The notes under the pieces were generated by a model, which saw only the letters and a program-made list of their open reading frames with translations, made no database searches and was not told the DNA's origin. From Flavobacteriales bacterium (GTDB taxonomy: Bacteria > Bacteroidota > Bacteroidia > CAIKAF01): DNA of 40,593 bases. The stretch is taken from assembly GCA_025055635.1 (NCBI GenBank), contig JANWWQ010000013.1, positions 1 to 40,593 on the forward strand. Reading direction: 5' to 3'. How positions within the stretch are numbered: position 1 is the stretch's first letter; each line of letters opens with the position of its first letter. Positions 1 to 8,386 of the stretch are shown here, piece by piece. The translations under genes were made by a program, and so were the position numbers.

Positions 1-719
1 CTGCTTACATAGGAGGCAGCTGCTTTATCCGGATTCTGAATTACGAAAGAAAATGTATTTTCAGATAGGTTGTTGGAAGAAAAGTTGTCTTTCTTGGCAA
101 TATGAAATTTAAAATTCTCTGTTTCTATTATTTCACCGAACAAAAATTTGCCATTAAACTTATAACTTATTTTATTTTCATTTGCCACATTATTCGTAAA
201 ATCGTATATTTCAGCAAGTTTAGCGTCCACAGATAAATTAAAATAATTTTCATCAATTATGCTTATTTTATATTCCACGCCAGTCATCTGCGGGTGCGAA
301 AAATCAATGACTACTTCAAAAGGAATCTCCCTCGCTGATAATTCTTTTTTCTTTATTCTGCCATAAGAAAAATATCGGATAAAAAACAAATTATTGCGCA
401 CTACTTTACGGATAAATGAGAAACTTGTAATTTTAGCAATTTCATTGTTGATTAACTTATTGGATGCACTAGTAATGAGCGGATCCAGCAAGGCATTTTC
501 TATCACGTCCGTATTGCGACCTCTTTCTTCAACCAGAATCATTCCGTATACGTCATAATAATATACGGAATATCTTAGGTAAACGAAGGCACAAAATATA
601 GCTATTAAAATGCAGAAAATATAAAAATACTTATACTTAATTATGTATCCGATAGCCCTTGTCAAAGCATTGTAGCTCTGTGAGGTTTCGTGCATCGGAT
701 AGGTTTTTTGATCGTTCAT
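1..719 (-). CDS. Wzz/Wzc-like polysaccharide chain-length or tyrosine-autokinase protein, N-terminal part (cut by window edge)
   Basis: The reading frame is open from an ATG at 719 to the window edge, about 239 codons. It begins MNDQKTYPMHETSQSYNALT, followed by one transmembrane helix at roughly residues 27-47 (IIKYKYFYIFCILIAIFCAF) and then a periplasmic stretch with the pattern of a Wzz domain. This is the usual N-terminus of Bacteroidota Wzc-like proteins, which control chain length and export of capsule or exopolysaccharide. The kinase half, if present, lies outside the window. The start follows the stop of the Wza-like gene after a single base (TAA-A-ATG), so the two are almost certainly translated together. 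The call rests on helix placement and on the Wza neighbour; no kinase motif is visible. Confidence 0.68.
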   Translation of the reverse strand, partial: MNDQKTYPMHETSQSYNALTRAIGYIIKYKYFYIFCILIAIFCAFVYLRYSVYYYDVYGMILVEERGRNTDVIENALLDPLITSASNKLINNEIAKITSFSFIRKVVRNNLFFIRYFSYGRIKKKELSAREIPFEVVIDFSHPQMTGVEYKISIIDENYFNLSVDAKLAEIYDFTNNVANENKISYKFNGKFLFGEIIETENFKFHIAKKDNFSSNNLSENTFSFVIQNPDKAAASYVS

Positions 720-720
720 T

Positions 721-1533
721 TTAGTTGCGGTAAATGATTAAAGCCGTAATGTTGACAACTGTGGCCAAAACAGAAATTACTGACAGAATAGGTGTAATCT
801 GTTTAAATGTGGTGTTGACGGGTTTTGATTTAAGGGGTTCCACGTAAATAACATCATGGGGCCACACATAAAAGTTTTCTGCATCAAAAATTTTTTCCTG
901 TGATAAATCAAGCTTGAAAATTTTTTGTTCTTCGCCGATTTTTCTCACAATTTTTATTCTTTGGGTATTGGCATATTCTGAAGTCCCTCCTGCAAGCGCC
1001 AAAGCATCAAGAAGATTAAATCGTTCATTAAATACGTAATGTAATCCCGGGTTATTCACTTCTCCCAGCACCGAGATTTTGAAACTTACCAACTTTACGC
1101 CAACTTCTGCGTAAGGATATTTTTCCCGCAGCTTTTCATGTACTATTTTTTGTAGCTCGTCAATGGTGAGACCCGCAGCCTTAATCGTGCCGATGTTAAA
1201 GATATCCAGGGTGCCATCCTCATTCACTCGGAACCCATTTACATAAAGGCCGCTGGGCGTATTTAAATAATTGGTGTTAGTGGGCGTTGACTCCAGAATT
1301 TGCCGTATCGTAGGATCCTTCTCGTTGAATGTAATATCAACTATGTCAAATGGTTGCAATCTGTAAATAGTGTTGATATATTTGTAAGAAGCAACTTTTT
1401 CATCAAATTTTTCCTTCCCTTCGTAGATGAGAACGCTTTTTCGGAAAGGTACGCAGCCTGTCATCAGCCACGCAAAAACTACAAAAAAAATTACTGTACC
1501 TGGGAACGAAAATAATTTTTTAATTTTTCTCAT
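721..1533 (-). CDS. Wza-like polysaccharide export outer-membrane lipoprotein
   Basis: About 270 residues from the ATG at 1533; an in-frame TTG at 1542 would add three residues and overlap the maf stop. A lipoprotein signal ends at Cys27 (AWLMTGC). A polysaccharide biosynthesis/export domain follows (YRLQPFDIVDITF) and then an SLBB-type segment (ISVLGEVNNPGLHYVFNERF, then LLDALALAGGTSEYANTQRI). A hydrophobic helix near the C-terminus (ITPILSVISVLATVVNITAL) is typical of the Bacteroidota version. Family role: the outer-membrane channel for capsular or exopolysaccharide, working with a Wzc/Wzz partner. That partner starts one base downstream, and maf ends only 5 bases upstream, so this is part of a ubiA-maf-wza-wzc operon. 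Confidence 0.88.
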   Translation of the reverse strand: MRKIKKLFSFPGTVIFFVVFAWLMTGCVPFRKSVLIYEGKEKFDEKVASYKYINTIYRLQPFDIVDITFNEKDPTIRQILESTPTNTNYLNTPSGLYVNGFRVNEDGTLDIFNIGTIKAAGLTIDELQKIVHEKLREKYPYAEVGVKLVSFKISVLGEVNNPGLHYVFNERFNLLDALALAGGTSEYANTQRIKIVRKIGEEQKIFKLDLSQEKIFDAENFYVWPHDVIYVEPLKSKPVNTTFKQITPILSVISVLATVVNITALIIYRN

Positions 1534-1538
1534 TAAGT

Positions 1539-2141
1539 TCAAACCCTTTTAGACTTCGTGTTTTCAGTTAGTTGCCTGATTTCCCACAAAATCCTATTCA
1601 CAGGTAATCCCATTACATTATAGAAACAGCCATGTATGCGGCGTATAGCGACTAGACCAAAGCGATCTTGGGCTCCATAGGCTCCGGCTTTGTCTAATCC
1701 TTGTCCAGACTGTGCATAATCCCAGAGAAAATCGTCAGGCATTGGCGAAAATTCCACTTCCGTAGTCTCGGCAAAGGTCAGTTCCCCTTGGTCATACAAG
1801 ATACAAACTCCCGTAGTGACGAGGTGTGTTTTTCCACAGAGCATTTTTAACATCTCAAAAGCTTCCTGGGGATGAGTCGGCTTATTAATCACTTTGTTAT
1901 TTAAAATGACGGTGGTGTCAGCCGTGAGCAGCCAGGCCCCTGAGGGTCTTCGGGAATAAAACCATTCGGCTTTCTTACGGGCAGCCCGCAGTGCCCACTC
2001 CGAGGCAGGGGTTCCAGGCGGAAGGGACTCGTCAGGGGCACCAGTCCAAACCTCGGGGCGAATACCTGCCAATTCCAACAATTGCCGCCGCCGGGGGGAA
2101 GCAGAGGCCAGTATCCAGCGCCAATTTAGGATTTCCAGCAT
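1539..2141 (-). CDS. maf: Maf family nucleotide pyrophosphatase
   Basis: About 200 residues. Maf/YhdE proteins hydrolyse non-canonical or excess nucleoside triphosphates (dTTP/UTP type) to the monophosphate, a house-cleaning role in the cytoplasm. Family motifs are all present: the phosphate-binding SASPRR at residues 13-18, the catalytic Asp75 in LLTADTTV, and the C-terminal block LDKAGAYGAQDRFG. The ATG at 2141 is chosen because it puts SASPRR at its usual place near the N-terminus. The longer open frame reaching 2384 only runs through ubiA in another frame. The start overlaps the end of ubiA by 16 bases, which suggests translational coupling. A ubiA-maf pair is a recurring Bacteroidota arrangement. 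Confidence 0.93.
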   Translation of the reverse strand: MLEILNWRWILASASPRRRQLLELAGIRPEVWTGAPDESLPPGTPASEWALRAARKKAEWFYSRRPSGAWLLTADTTVILNNKVINKPTHPQEAFEMLKMLCGKTHLVTTGVCILYDQGELTFAETTEVEFSPMPDDFLWDYAQSGQGLDKAGAYGAQDRFGLVAIRRIHGCFYNVMGLPVNRILWEIRQLTENTKSKRV

Positions 2142-3007
2142 ACCAGACTTAGGATTCCCACTGCCATGGTCCATTTTTGTAAGCTTTGAACCTGCTTGGC
2201 TTTCTCGGGTGTTTTCATCCGATAAATGAGGTAAGATGATATCAGAGCAAGCGCTAGGATAGTTCCGGTAATAATCCCAAGCAGCGGTGTCGTGCTTCTC
2301 CAGCCTTCCAGAATCATAACAATGAGCACGACCACAGTACTCCAAAGCCCCGCCTGGCAAAGCTTCTGGGCCATGGACCACCATCCTTTAGATTGGTAGG
2401 TAACCGCTTGGCGTCTCCGATCTCCCGGCGTATCGGCTAAGCTTTTGGCCACTTCCCTTGAAAAATGGAGAAAAAAAATCAAAAGGGCATACCCGAGTAC
2501 CATCTCTTCTGGCCTTTGAATAGAAGCCTTTGCGACCTCCTTAACCCACAGCACAGAGAAGGGTACCACAGAGGCCGCCAGCACAGCCACCGTAAGATTT
2601 CCCACGATGAGTACTTTTTTGAGCCAAAGGGAATAGCCTACAAGAGTCAGGCCTACCACTCCTCCCAGAAACCAAAAATTTACCTGTGTGTCCAACGGCA
2701 ACGAACAAACTATAATAATATTCACAATTATTAGAAACCCGAATAATAGCCAGGCATAGGGAGTGTAATAAGGAAACCTTACCAAAAATCTATCCGGATG
2801 ATTCACCTGGTCGGCCTTTACATCGGTGATATCATTCAACACATTGCCAGCGGCTAGGGTGAGGGCTGCCAATACTCCTGCCGGCAAAGCCTGGAGCCAA
2901 TAAAAAGAATTGGGGTTAAGGAAAAACAAAAGCATCCACACAGCCGCTGCAACCATGATCATGTTCCAAGGCCGCATGAGCGTCAGAAATGCCGCTCCGA
3001 AGCGCAT
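2126..3007 (-). CDS. UbiA-family prenyltransferase (geranylgeranylglycerol-phosphate geranylgeranyltransferase-like)
   Basis: 293 residues with about nine hydrophobic segments, an integral membrane prenyltransferase. The first Asp-rich motif is NDITDVKAD at residues 58-66 (NDxxDxxxD, Mg2+ and prenyl-diphosphate binding). The second is the DTPGD segment near residues 192-196. In Bacteroidota, UbiA proteins in this maf context are usually annotated as (S)-3-O-geranylgeranylglyceryl-phosphate geranylgeranyltransferase homologues; the true substrate cannot be read from sequence. A TAnnTTTG promoter box on the minus strand (3022-3015) ends 7 bases before the ATG, so the 5' leader should be very short. 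It heads the ubiA-maf-wza-wzc operon and is divergent from the protease gene at 3045. Confidence 0.88.
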   Translation of the reverse strand: MRFGAAFLTLMRPWNMIMVAAAVWMLLFFLNPNSFYWLQALPAGVLAALTLAAGNVLNDITDVKADQVNHPDRFLVRFPYYTPYAWLLFGFLIIVNIIIVCSLPLDTQVNFWFLGGVVGLTLVGYSLWLKKVLIVGNLTVAVLAASVVPFSVLWVKEVAKASIQRPEEMVLGYALLIFFLHFSREVAKSLADTPGDRRRQAVTYQSKGWWSMAQKLCQAGLWSTVVVLIVMILEGWRSTTPLLGIITGTILALALISSYLIYRMKTPEKAKQVQSLQKWTMAVGILSLVCWKS

Positions 3008-3014
3008 CGGGCCT

Positions 3015-3022
3015 CAAAAGTA
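3015..3022 (-). promoter_or_regulatory. Bacteroidota -7 promoter box for ubiA
   Basis: TACTTTTG on the minus strand matches TAnnTTTG exactly and ends 7 bases before the ubiA ATG (3007-3005). No clear -33 TTG element is seen. It sits back to back with the box of the divergent protease gene. Confidence 0.6.
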
Positions 3023-3024
3023 GC

Positions 3025-3032
3025 TAAATTTG
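3025..3032 (+). promoter_or_regulatory. Bacteroidota -7 promoter box for the secreted protease
   Basis: TAAATTTG matches TAnnTTTG exactly. It contains the in-frame TTG at 3030-3032, so that codon cannot be the start if this is the promoter. This decides in favour of the ATG at 3045, 12 bases after the box. Confidence 0.6.
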
Positions 3033-3044
3033 AAGCCTGTAGGT

Positions 3045-5183
3045 ATGCGTCCTTCCTTCATTTTTTACCTTCTACAGACTTTTTTTTGTACCCTGTCGAC
3101 TCATTCTTTTGCGCAGGAGGCCTCTACGCCCTGTCGGGTCATTTCTCTCCCGCCCCCAGAATCTTTGAATGCATTGACGGATGAAGAACACTTTGAAAAA
3201 AGCTTCCGCTTTGGCATTGAAATTAAACTTGACACAACCTTAACCTTTGCGCCCTTCCAGTGCTTAGGTTTTCATATTCCAGGTGCCGTATCTCTGAGCG
3301 TAAATTTTGGTCCTGCCTCCTTAGAAGGTGGCGATACACTTTTGGTACTTAACGAACGCTTTGGTTCTGCACAAACTTTTCCGGGCAGATTATGGAAAAG
3401 AAAAAACCACATATGGCCAGCTTCCTTGCCTGTATATGGATCCACCTTTTATCTGAAGCTTCAGAGCGCCGGCTCTGCGCGCGTGAACATAAACAGCATT
3501 GTGTATGGATTTCGGGATTGGCAAGGTGGCCAGAAGGGATTCGGTGATAGTGGCCCTTGTAACAATAATGTGAATTGCGGCTATGACGAATGGACCAATG
3601 AAAAGCGTAGCGTTGTAATGCTCCTTACGGCAGGTAACACGCGCAAGTGTAGCGGTGTACTCCTGAATACCACAGCCCATGACGGGCGGCCCTACCTCCT
3701 TACTGCCCGTCATTGTTCTGTACAATCTAACAGTATTTTCTTGTTTAATTACGAGAGCCCTGGGTGTGAGGTTGAGGACGGTCCCTTAAGTCAGGTGATC
3801 CAGGGATGTACTGTGCTAAGCAGTTATGCCCCTTCGGATTTTACCCTTGTAGAACTTTCGGAGCCACCGCCGCCTGAGTATCATCCTTTCTATGCTGGTT
3901 GGAACAGGACGCTGTATTTGCCTTCGCAAGGCGTTACGTGCATTCACCATCCGCGCGGCGACGTTAAAAAGATAAGTTTTGATAATCAAAACCCTACGCC
4001 CGCACCCTACATCAGTTCAGCAGACACTACCCGTAATCACTGGCACATCCAGGAATGGGACAGCGGTACTACAGAACCCGTATCCTCCGGTTCCCCTTTA
4101 TTTGATGCACTGCATCGTGTGATAGGTCAATTGCATGGAGGCCAAGCTTCCTGCAACTTCAATTTCAATGACTATTATGGTACGCTCTTCCACTCCTGGA
4201 CTGGTGGTGGCACTCCAGCCACCTCCTTGCAGCCTTGGCTAGACCCGCTTAATACTGGCGCAGAGGCCATCCCCGGATTTGACCCTAACCATCCCCTGTG
4301 GGCTTACGATGCCGGCTTCGTCTCAAACCACCAAAACGTCACTGTCTGTGAAGAATCTCCTCATATTTCCTTGCGTATACGGAATTATGGACACGAAACC
4401 CTCCAATCTGTGAGGCTCAAAAGGCTGGGGAAATCTGGAATAATTGAGGTTTGGGATACTCTGTTTTCAATTCCATATGGCAAAATTTTTACGTGGCCTC
4501 TTCATATCTGGTCATTAAAGTCTGGTCAGTCAGTCCATGAAATCTTTGTTGTGGAGCTTTCAGGCGACCAACCAGACCAAAATCCTAATAACGATACTTT
4601 GTTTCTCACCCTTAAACGCATTTGGGGCGAAACCATCATGCTTCGTCTCTTCACAGATCTGTTTCCCTCAGAATTAAATGGCTGGCTGGTAGGCGATAAT
4701 GGTGATACCCTTTGGGAACTTCCACCCCTTACTCCTTCGGACATGGAAGAGTGGACGCTTTGTCTGCCTTACGGGTGTTACACGCTTCGCCTTAATGACA
4801 GTGGAGGAGATGGTCTTTGCTGCGAATATGGCCAAGGATTCGCAGAATTGAGGGATCACCGGGGCCTGTTAATGGGCCGCGTGGATCAATTTGCTTCTGA
4901 AGCCTCCGTTTCTTTTTGTATTCCTTTTATTCCTGAAGCTCAGCAGCCGGTTCTGGTGGCCCCTGTGCCGGCGAGGGATTTAATTTGGATAACCGTACCG
5001 CCAGATTGGGCAGGTGCTGAGGCCTACTGGCGCATTGTGGGCTCCGCAGGACAAACCCTCCTGGAGGGCACAGGTCTGCAATATTTCAATACATTTGACG
5101 TTGGCCGTTTGGCAGCTGGCGTTTACTATTTTTCAGTAAATAAAGGGGAGAACAGAGGGGGTAGAAAATTTATTAAGTTGTAA
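3045..5183 (+). CDS. Secreted lysyl-endopeptidase-like serine protease with T9SS sorting tail
   Basis: About 712 residues. A signal peptide (MRPSFIFYLLQTFFCTLSTH) is followed by a propeptide-like region. A trypsin-fold domain then begins near residue 165 at GFGDSGPCNNNVNC. The predicted triad is His223 (TARHC), Asp265 (SDFTL) and Ser350 (SSGSPLF). The catalytic domain resembles Achromobacter protease I: His364 in QLHGG and Asp376 align with its His210 and its lysine-selecting Asp225, so cleavage after Lys is predicted. After about residue 410 come Ig-like or CARDB-like segments, a Cys-rich block (CYTLRLNDSGGDGLCC) and a C-terminal type A sorting domain ending GRKFIKL. It leads a four-gene plus-strand run with a TonB receptor. 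Start choice is explained at the promoter entry. Confidence 0.88.
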   Translation: MRPSFIFYLLQTFFCTLSTHSFAQEASTPCRVISLPPPESLNALTDEEHFEKSFRFGIEIKLDTTLTFAPFQCLGFHIPGAVSLSVNFGPASLEGGDTLLVLNERFGSAQTFPGRLWKRKNHIWPASLPVYGSTFYLKLQSAGSARVNINSIVYGFRDWQGGQKGFGDSGPCNNNVNCGYDEWTNEKRSVVMLLTAGNTRKCSGVLLNTTAHDGRPYLLTARHCSVQSNSIFLFNYESPGCEVEDGPLSQVIQGCTVLSSYAPSDFTLVELSEPPPPEYHPFYAGWNRTLYLPSQGVTCIHHPRGDVKKISFDNQNPTPAPYISSADTTRNHWHIQEWDSGTTEPVSSGSPLFDALHRVIGQLHGGQASCNFNFNDYYGTLFHSWTGGGTPATSLQPWLDPLNTGAEAIPGFDPNHPLWAYDAGFVSNHQNVTVCEESPHISLRIRNYGHETLQSVRLKRLGKSGIIEVWDTLFSIPYGKIFTWPLHIWSLKSGQSVHEIFVVELSGDQPDQNPNNDTLFLTLKRIWGETIMLRLFTDLFPSELNGWLVGDNGDTLWELPPLTPSDMEEWTLCLPYGCYTLRLNDSGGDGLCCEYGQGFAELRDHRGLLMGRVDQFASEASVSFCIPFIPEAQQPVLVAPVPARDLIWITVPPDWAGAEAYWRIVGSAGQTLLEGTGLQYFNTFDVGRLAAGVYYFSVNKGENRGGRKFIKL

Positions 5184-5193
5184 TACAGACTGG

Positions 5194-5874
5194 ATGCATT
5201 TAGTAGGTAGTAAGGCTTTGAAAATTAGATACATTGGAATTTTTAAAAGTTTCCTTCTAAGCCTCTTTTGGGCGGGTCTGCCTTCGGCGGATGTAAGGGG
5301 CCAGGAGCGGAGGGTGGTGCAGTGTTCAGGGCTGGTGCAGAATGAAAAAGGGGAACCCCTCCCTTTCACAAACATCACCGTAAAAAATTCCACCAGAGGC
5401 ACCACCTCTGATGCCAATGGTTTTTTTACCTTGGTACTTCGAGAAAGGGATACCTTGATCTTTTCTTCAGTCGGTTACAAAATTTCCGCTGCCGTAATCC
5501 CAGCCGACATTCCTAACCAACGTTACTATCTCACAAAAACTTTGATTAGAGACACAGTGTACCTGAAAAAAGCGACTGTAGGGCTTTTGTCTCGAGAACA
5601 ATTTGACGAAGCATTTTTGAGTCTCCGTCTTAAAGATGAGGATTATGAGAGGGCTCTGAAAAACCTTCGGCAACAGGAATTAGAAAAGGTAAGGCAGGGT
5701 ACGCCCATAGATGCAGGCGTTGCTTACAAAAATTACATGGCTCAGCAATATCAGCAATACTACTATGCTGGCGGACTGCCTCCGTTGAACATCCTCAATC
5801 CTTTTGCCTGGTATCAGTTCATTGAGGCTCTTCGCAAAGGCAAGTTAAAAAATCCTTCAAAAAACCAAAGGTAA
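5194..5874 (+). CDS. Exported carboxypeptidase-regulatory-like (CarboxypepD_reg) domain protein
   Basis: 226 residues. After a hydrophobic signal near residues 14-30 comes a single beta-sandwich of the CarboxypepD_reg-like family at about 42-105: GLVQNEKGEPLPFTNITVKN, then GTTSDANGFFTLVLRERDTL and FSSVGYK. These modules commonly precede Bacteroidota TonB receptors. The second half (about 120-226) is charged and Gln/Tyr-rich (NYMAQQYQQYYYAGG) and I do not recognise it. It lies 10 bases after the protease and 7 bases before the receptor, so the three are one transcription unit. Function is unknown; it may be a periplasmic partner of the receptor. Confidence 0.78.
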   Translation: MHLVGSKALKIRYIGIFKSFLLSLFWAGLPSADVRGQERRVVQCSGLVQNEKGEPLPFTNITVKNSTRGTTSDANGFFTLVLRERDTLIFSSVGYKISAAVIPADIPNQRYYLTKTLIRDTVYLKKATVGLLSREQFDEAFLSLRLKDEDYERALKNLRQQELEKVRQGTPIDAGVAYKNYMAQQYQQYYYAGGLPPLNILNPFAWYQFIEALRKGKLKNPSKNQR

Positions 5875-5881
5875 CATTCTG

Positions 5882-8386
5882 TTGAAACGACTATTTGTTG
5901 GGCTTTTTCTTTTACTGGTTAACTGGGGCACAGTTAGAAGCCAACAAAAGGCCGAACTCTTTGGTTGGGTCAAGGATCCGGAAGGCCGTCCCGTAGAATC
6001 CGTGAGTGTGGGAATTCCGGGCTCTGTTGGTACTAGCACCGGACCAGATGGCGCATTCCGCTTGGAGCTAATGCCGGGCACTTATCAGGTACTCATTTCC
6101 CATTTGAATTACCAGCGTCTTTCGGTAACGGTCACACTCAAACCGGGTGAAACTAAAAAACTTATTCTTCAGCTTATTCCTCGGGACAATGTGATTTCTG
6201 TCATTCAAATTGAGTCAGAGCGCTTTGAAGGCACGCCTATCCGAGCTCTGGACCCTGAAAACGCCCGCCTGATCAGCACTCCCGGTGATCCTTTAACGGC
6301 TTTATTGCGCAGCAGTGGCCTTGGAGTGGCTGCAAGCGGCGAGCTAGGTACCGGCTATTCTGTGCGCGGGGGCAACTTTGATGAAAACCTTATTTATATT
6401 AATGACATTGAAGTTTATAGACCATTTCTGGCTCGGGCCGGCCAACAAGAAGGTCTCAGCTTTGTCAATACCGATATGGTGGCTGATATCAGTTTTTCCA
6501 CGGGAGGATTTCCCGCCCGCTTCGGGGATAAAATGAGCAGCGTGCTGGACATCTCCTACCTGAAACCCACCTCCTTTCGAGTTTCTCTTTCAGGTGGTAT
6601 CACGGGGGGCTCACTTCTCTACCAAGATGCCCTGCTGCGCAAACGTCTCCGCATTAATACCGGTGCGCGTTATCGGGCAAATAATTACATCCTACGTGGC
6701 TTGGATACAAGGGGCGATTATCAACCCCGTTTTGCCGATATTCAAAGCCAGATCACCTTTGATATCACCGAGAACCTGGATCTTACCGCTTTGGGGCTTT
6801 ATAGCCTCAACCGTTTCGTAACCATCCCGCGCTCCCGGGAAACAGCATTTGGCCTTATTAATCAAGCCTACCGCTTTAAGGTCTATTTCCAGGGTAGGGA
6901 ACAAACCCAATTTCGCACGGGGCTGGGTGCCCTTATCTTCAATTGGCGCCCCGCACAGAATCATTTCCTGCGCCTCATCGGCTCCTACACTGACACCCGG
7001 GAGTCGGAAACCTTTGACGTGCTGGGCCAATACCTCCTCAGTGAACTAGAGGTGAATCTGGGCAGTGAAGAATTCGGTCAGGAAACGGAAGCGCGCGGCG
7101 CCGGCGGGTTCCTCAATCACGCCCGCAATTACCTAGAGGCTCGTATCGCTTCTGCTCAGGTGCGTGGCCTGCATCCCCTTGGCAGCGGGACCCTACGGTG
7201 GGGGGCCGACTGGCGCTATGAACACATACGTGACCGTATGCGCGAATGGAACGTCCTGGATTCCGTCGGGTATTTTATACCTTACTATGGGCCTAAAGAT
7301 ACCTTGCCATTTCGGAGTCCCTATTTTCTTAAAACATCCCATAACCTAGTCTCTCAGCGCCTGATGGCTTTTGTGGAACACACCTTTCAATGGACAGCCA
7401 AGGACTCTACGGGTATTATGCTCAACCTGGGTTGCCGTGCTCAATACTGGACATTTAATCGGGAGCTGATGCCATCGCCCCGTATCATGTTTTCCGTGAA
7501 GCCTGCTTGGCGTCGTCCCTTAGTTTTTCGGCTGGCGGCCGGAATTTATTTTCAGGCTCCCTTTTACAGGGAATTGCGTAACCCCTTAGGCCTAATCAAC
7601 CCCTCCATCCGGGCTCAGCGTTCCCTCCATGGTGTCCTCGGATTAGATTACCTGTTCCGCATGTGGGGCCGGCCTTTCAAATTTGTTTCCGAACTGTATT
7701 TCAAGGCCATGGACAGGCTCATTCCCTATCAACTGGACAATGTACGCATCCGCTATTACGCTACCAACAATGCAAAGGGTTATGCGGCTGGCATTGACAT
7801 GAAACTGCATGGGCAATTTGTGAAAGGAGTGGACTCCTGGTTCAGCCTCTCGGTGATGTCCACCCGGGAAGACCTCACCGACGACCTGTACTACCGCCGC
7901 TTGGACGCCCAGGGGCAGCCCATACCTCCAGGCAGCTACATCCCCGTTGCCGACAGCCAGGCGGTTTATCCCGGCTTCCTGCCCCGACCGGTGGACCAGC
8001 GGGTCAGCTTTAGCATCTTCTTTCAGGACTACATCCGCAACAATCCGAATTACAAAGTGCACCTGAACCTTCTTTTTGGCACAGGATGGCCTTTCGGGCC
8101 GCCCACCTTCCGGCGTTACCAGGATGTATTCCGTATGCCCTTTTACCGCCGGGTGGATATCGGCTTTTCCTTCCAGCTGCTGCAGGCCGGACGCAACAAA
8201 GAAAAAGAAAGAAAAATCACCCGCTTTATCAAGGCAGCCTGGCTTTCCCTGGAAGTATTCAACCTGTTGGGCATCCGTAACACTGTCTCCTATACATGGA
8301 TACGGGACAACTACGGCCTGTATTATCCCGTCCCAAATTATCTGACGCCCCGTCTGTTAAATGTCCGTTTTATACTGGATTTTTAA
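5882..8386 (+). CDS. TonB-dependent outer-membrane receptor with N-terminal carboxypeptidase-regulatory domain
   Basis: 834 residues, starting with TTG; no ATG upstream fits, and TTG places a good signal peptide (MKRLFVGLFLLLVNWGTVRS) first. Residues about 22-100 form a CarboxypepD_reg domain (GWVKDPEGRPVESVSVGIPG). A plug domain follows at about 125-225 (GTGYSVRGGNFDENLIYIND, then FSTGGFPARFGDKMSSVLDI). The rest is a 22-strand-type beta barrel ending in RLLNVRFILDF, with the terminal Phe typical of outer-membrane proteins. Family role: energy-dependent uptake of a large or scarce ligand. Linkage to a secreted Lys-specific protease suggests, by inference, uptake of a proteolysis product or of something released from protein. 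Confidence 0.92.
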   Translation: MKRLFVGLFLLLVNWGTVRSQQKAELFGWVKDPEGRPVESVSVGIPGSVGTSTGPDGAFRLELMPGTYQVLISHLNYQRLSVTVTLKPGETKKLILQLIPRDNVISVIQIESERFEGTPIRALDPENARLISTPGDPLTALLRSSGLGVAASGELGTGYSVRGGNFDENLIYINDIEVYRPFLARAGQQEGLSFVNTDMVADISFSTGGFPARFGDKMSSVLDISYLKPTSFRVSLSGGITGGSLLYQDALLRKRLRINTGARYRANNYILRGLDTRGDYQPRFADIQSQITFDITENLDLTALGLYSLNRFVTIPRSRETAFGLINQAYRFKVYFQGREQTQFRTGLGALIFNWRPAQNHFLRLIGSYTDTRESETFDVLGQYLLSELEVNLGSEEFGQETEARGAGGFLNHARNYLEARIASAQVRGLHPLGSGTLRWGADWRYEHIRDRMREWNVLDSVGYFIPYYGPKDTLPFRSPYFLKTSHNLVSQRLMAFVEHTFQWTAKDSTGIMLNLGCRAQYWTFNRELMPSPRIMFSVKPAWRRPLVFRLAAGIYFQAPFYRELRNPLGLINPSIRAQRSLHGVLGLDYLFRMWGRPFKFVSELYFKAMDRLIPYQLDNVRIRYYATNNAKGYAAGIDMKLHGQFVKGVDSWFSLSVMSTREDLTDDLYYRRLDAQGQPIPPGSYIPVADSQAVYPGFLPRPVDQRVSFSIFFQDYIRNNPNYKVHLNLLFGTGWPFGPPTFRRYQDVFRMPFYRRVDIGFSFQLLQAGRNKEKERKITRFIKAAWLSLEVFNLLGIRNTVSYTWIRDNYGLYYPVPNYLTPRLLNVRFILDF

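Noticed and set aside
2142-2384. N-terminal extension of Maf
   Set aside because: The extra residues are ubiA read in another frame, and the family motif SASPRR already sits at the normal distance from the ATG at 2141.
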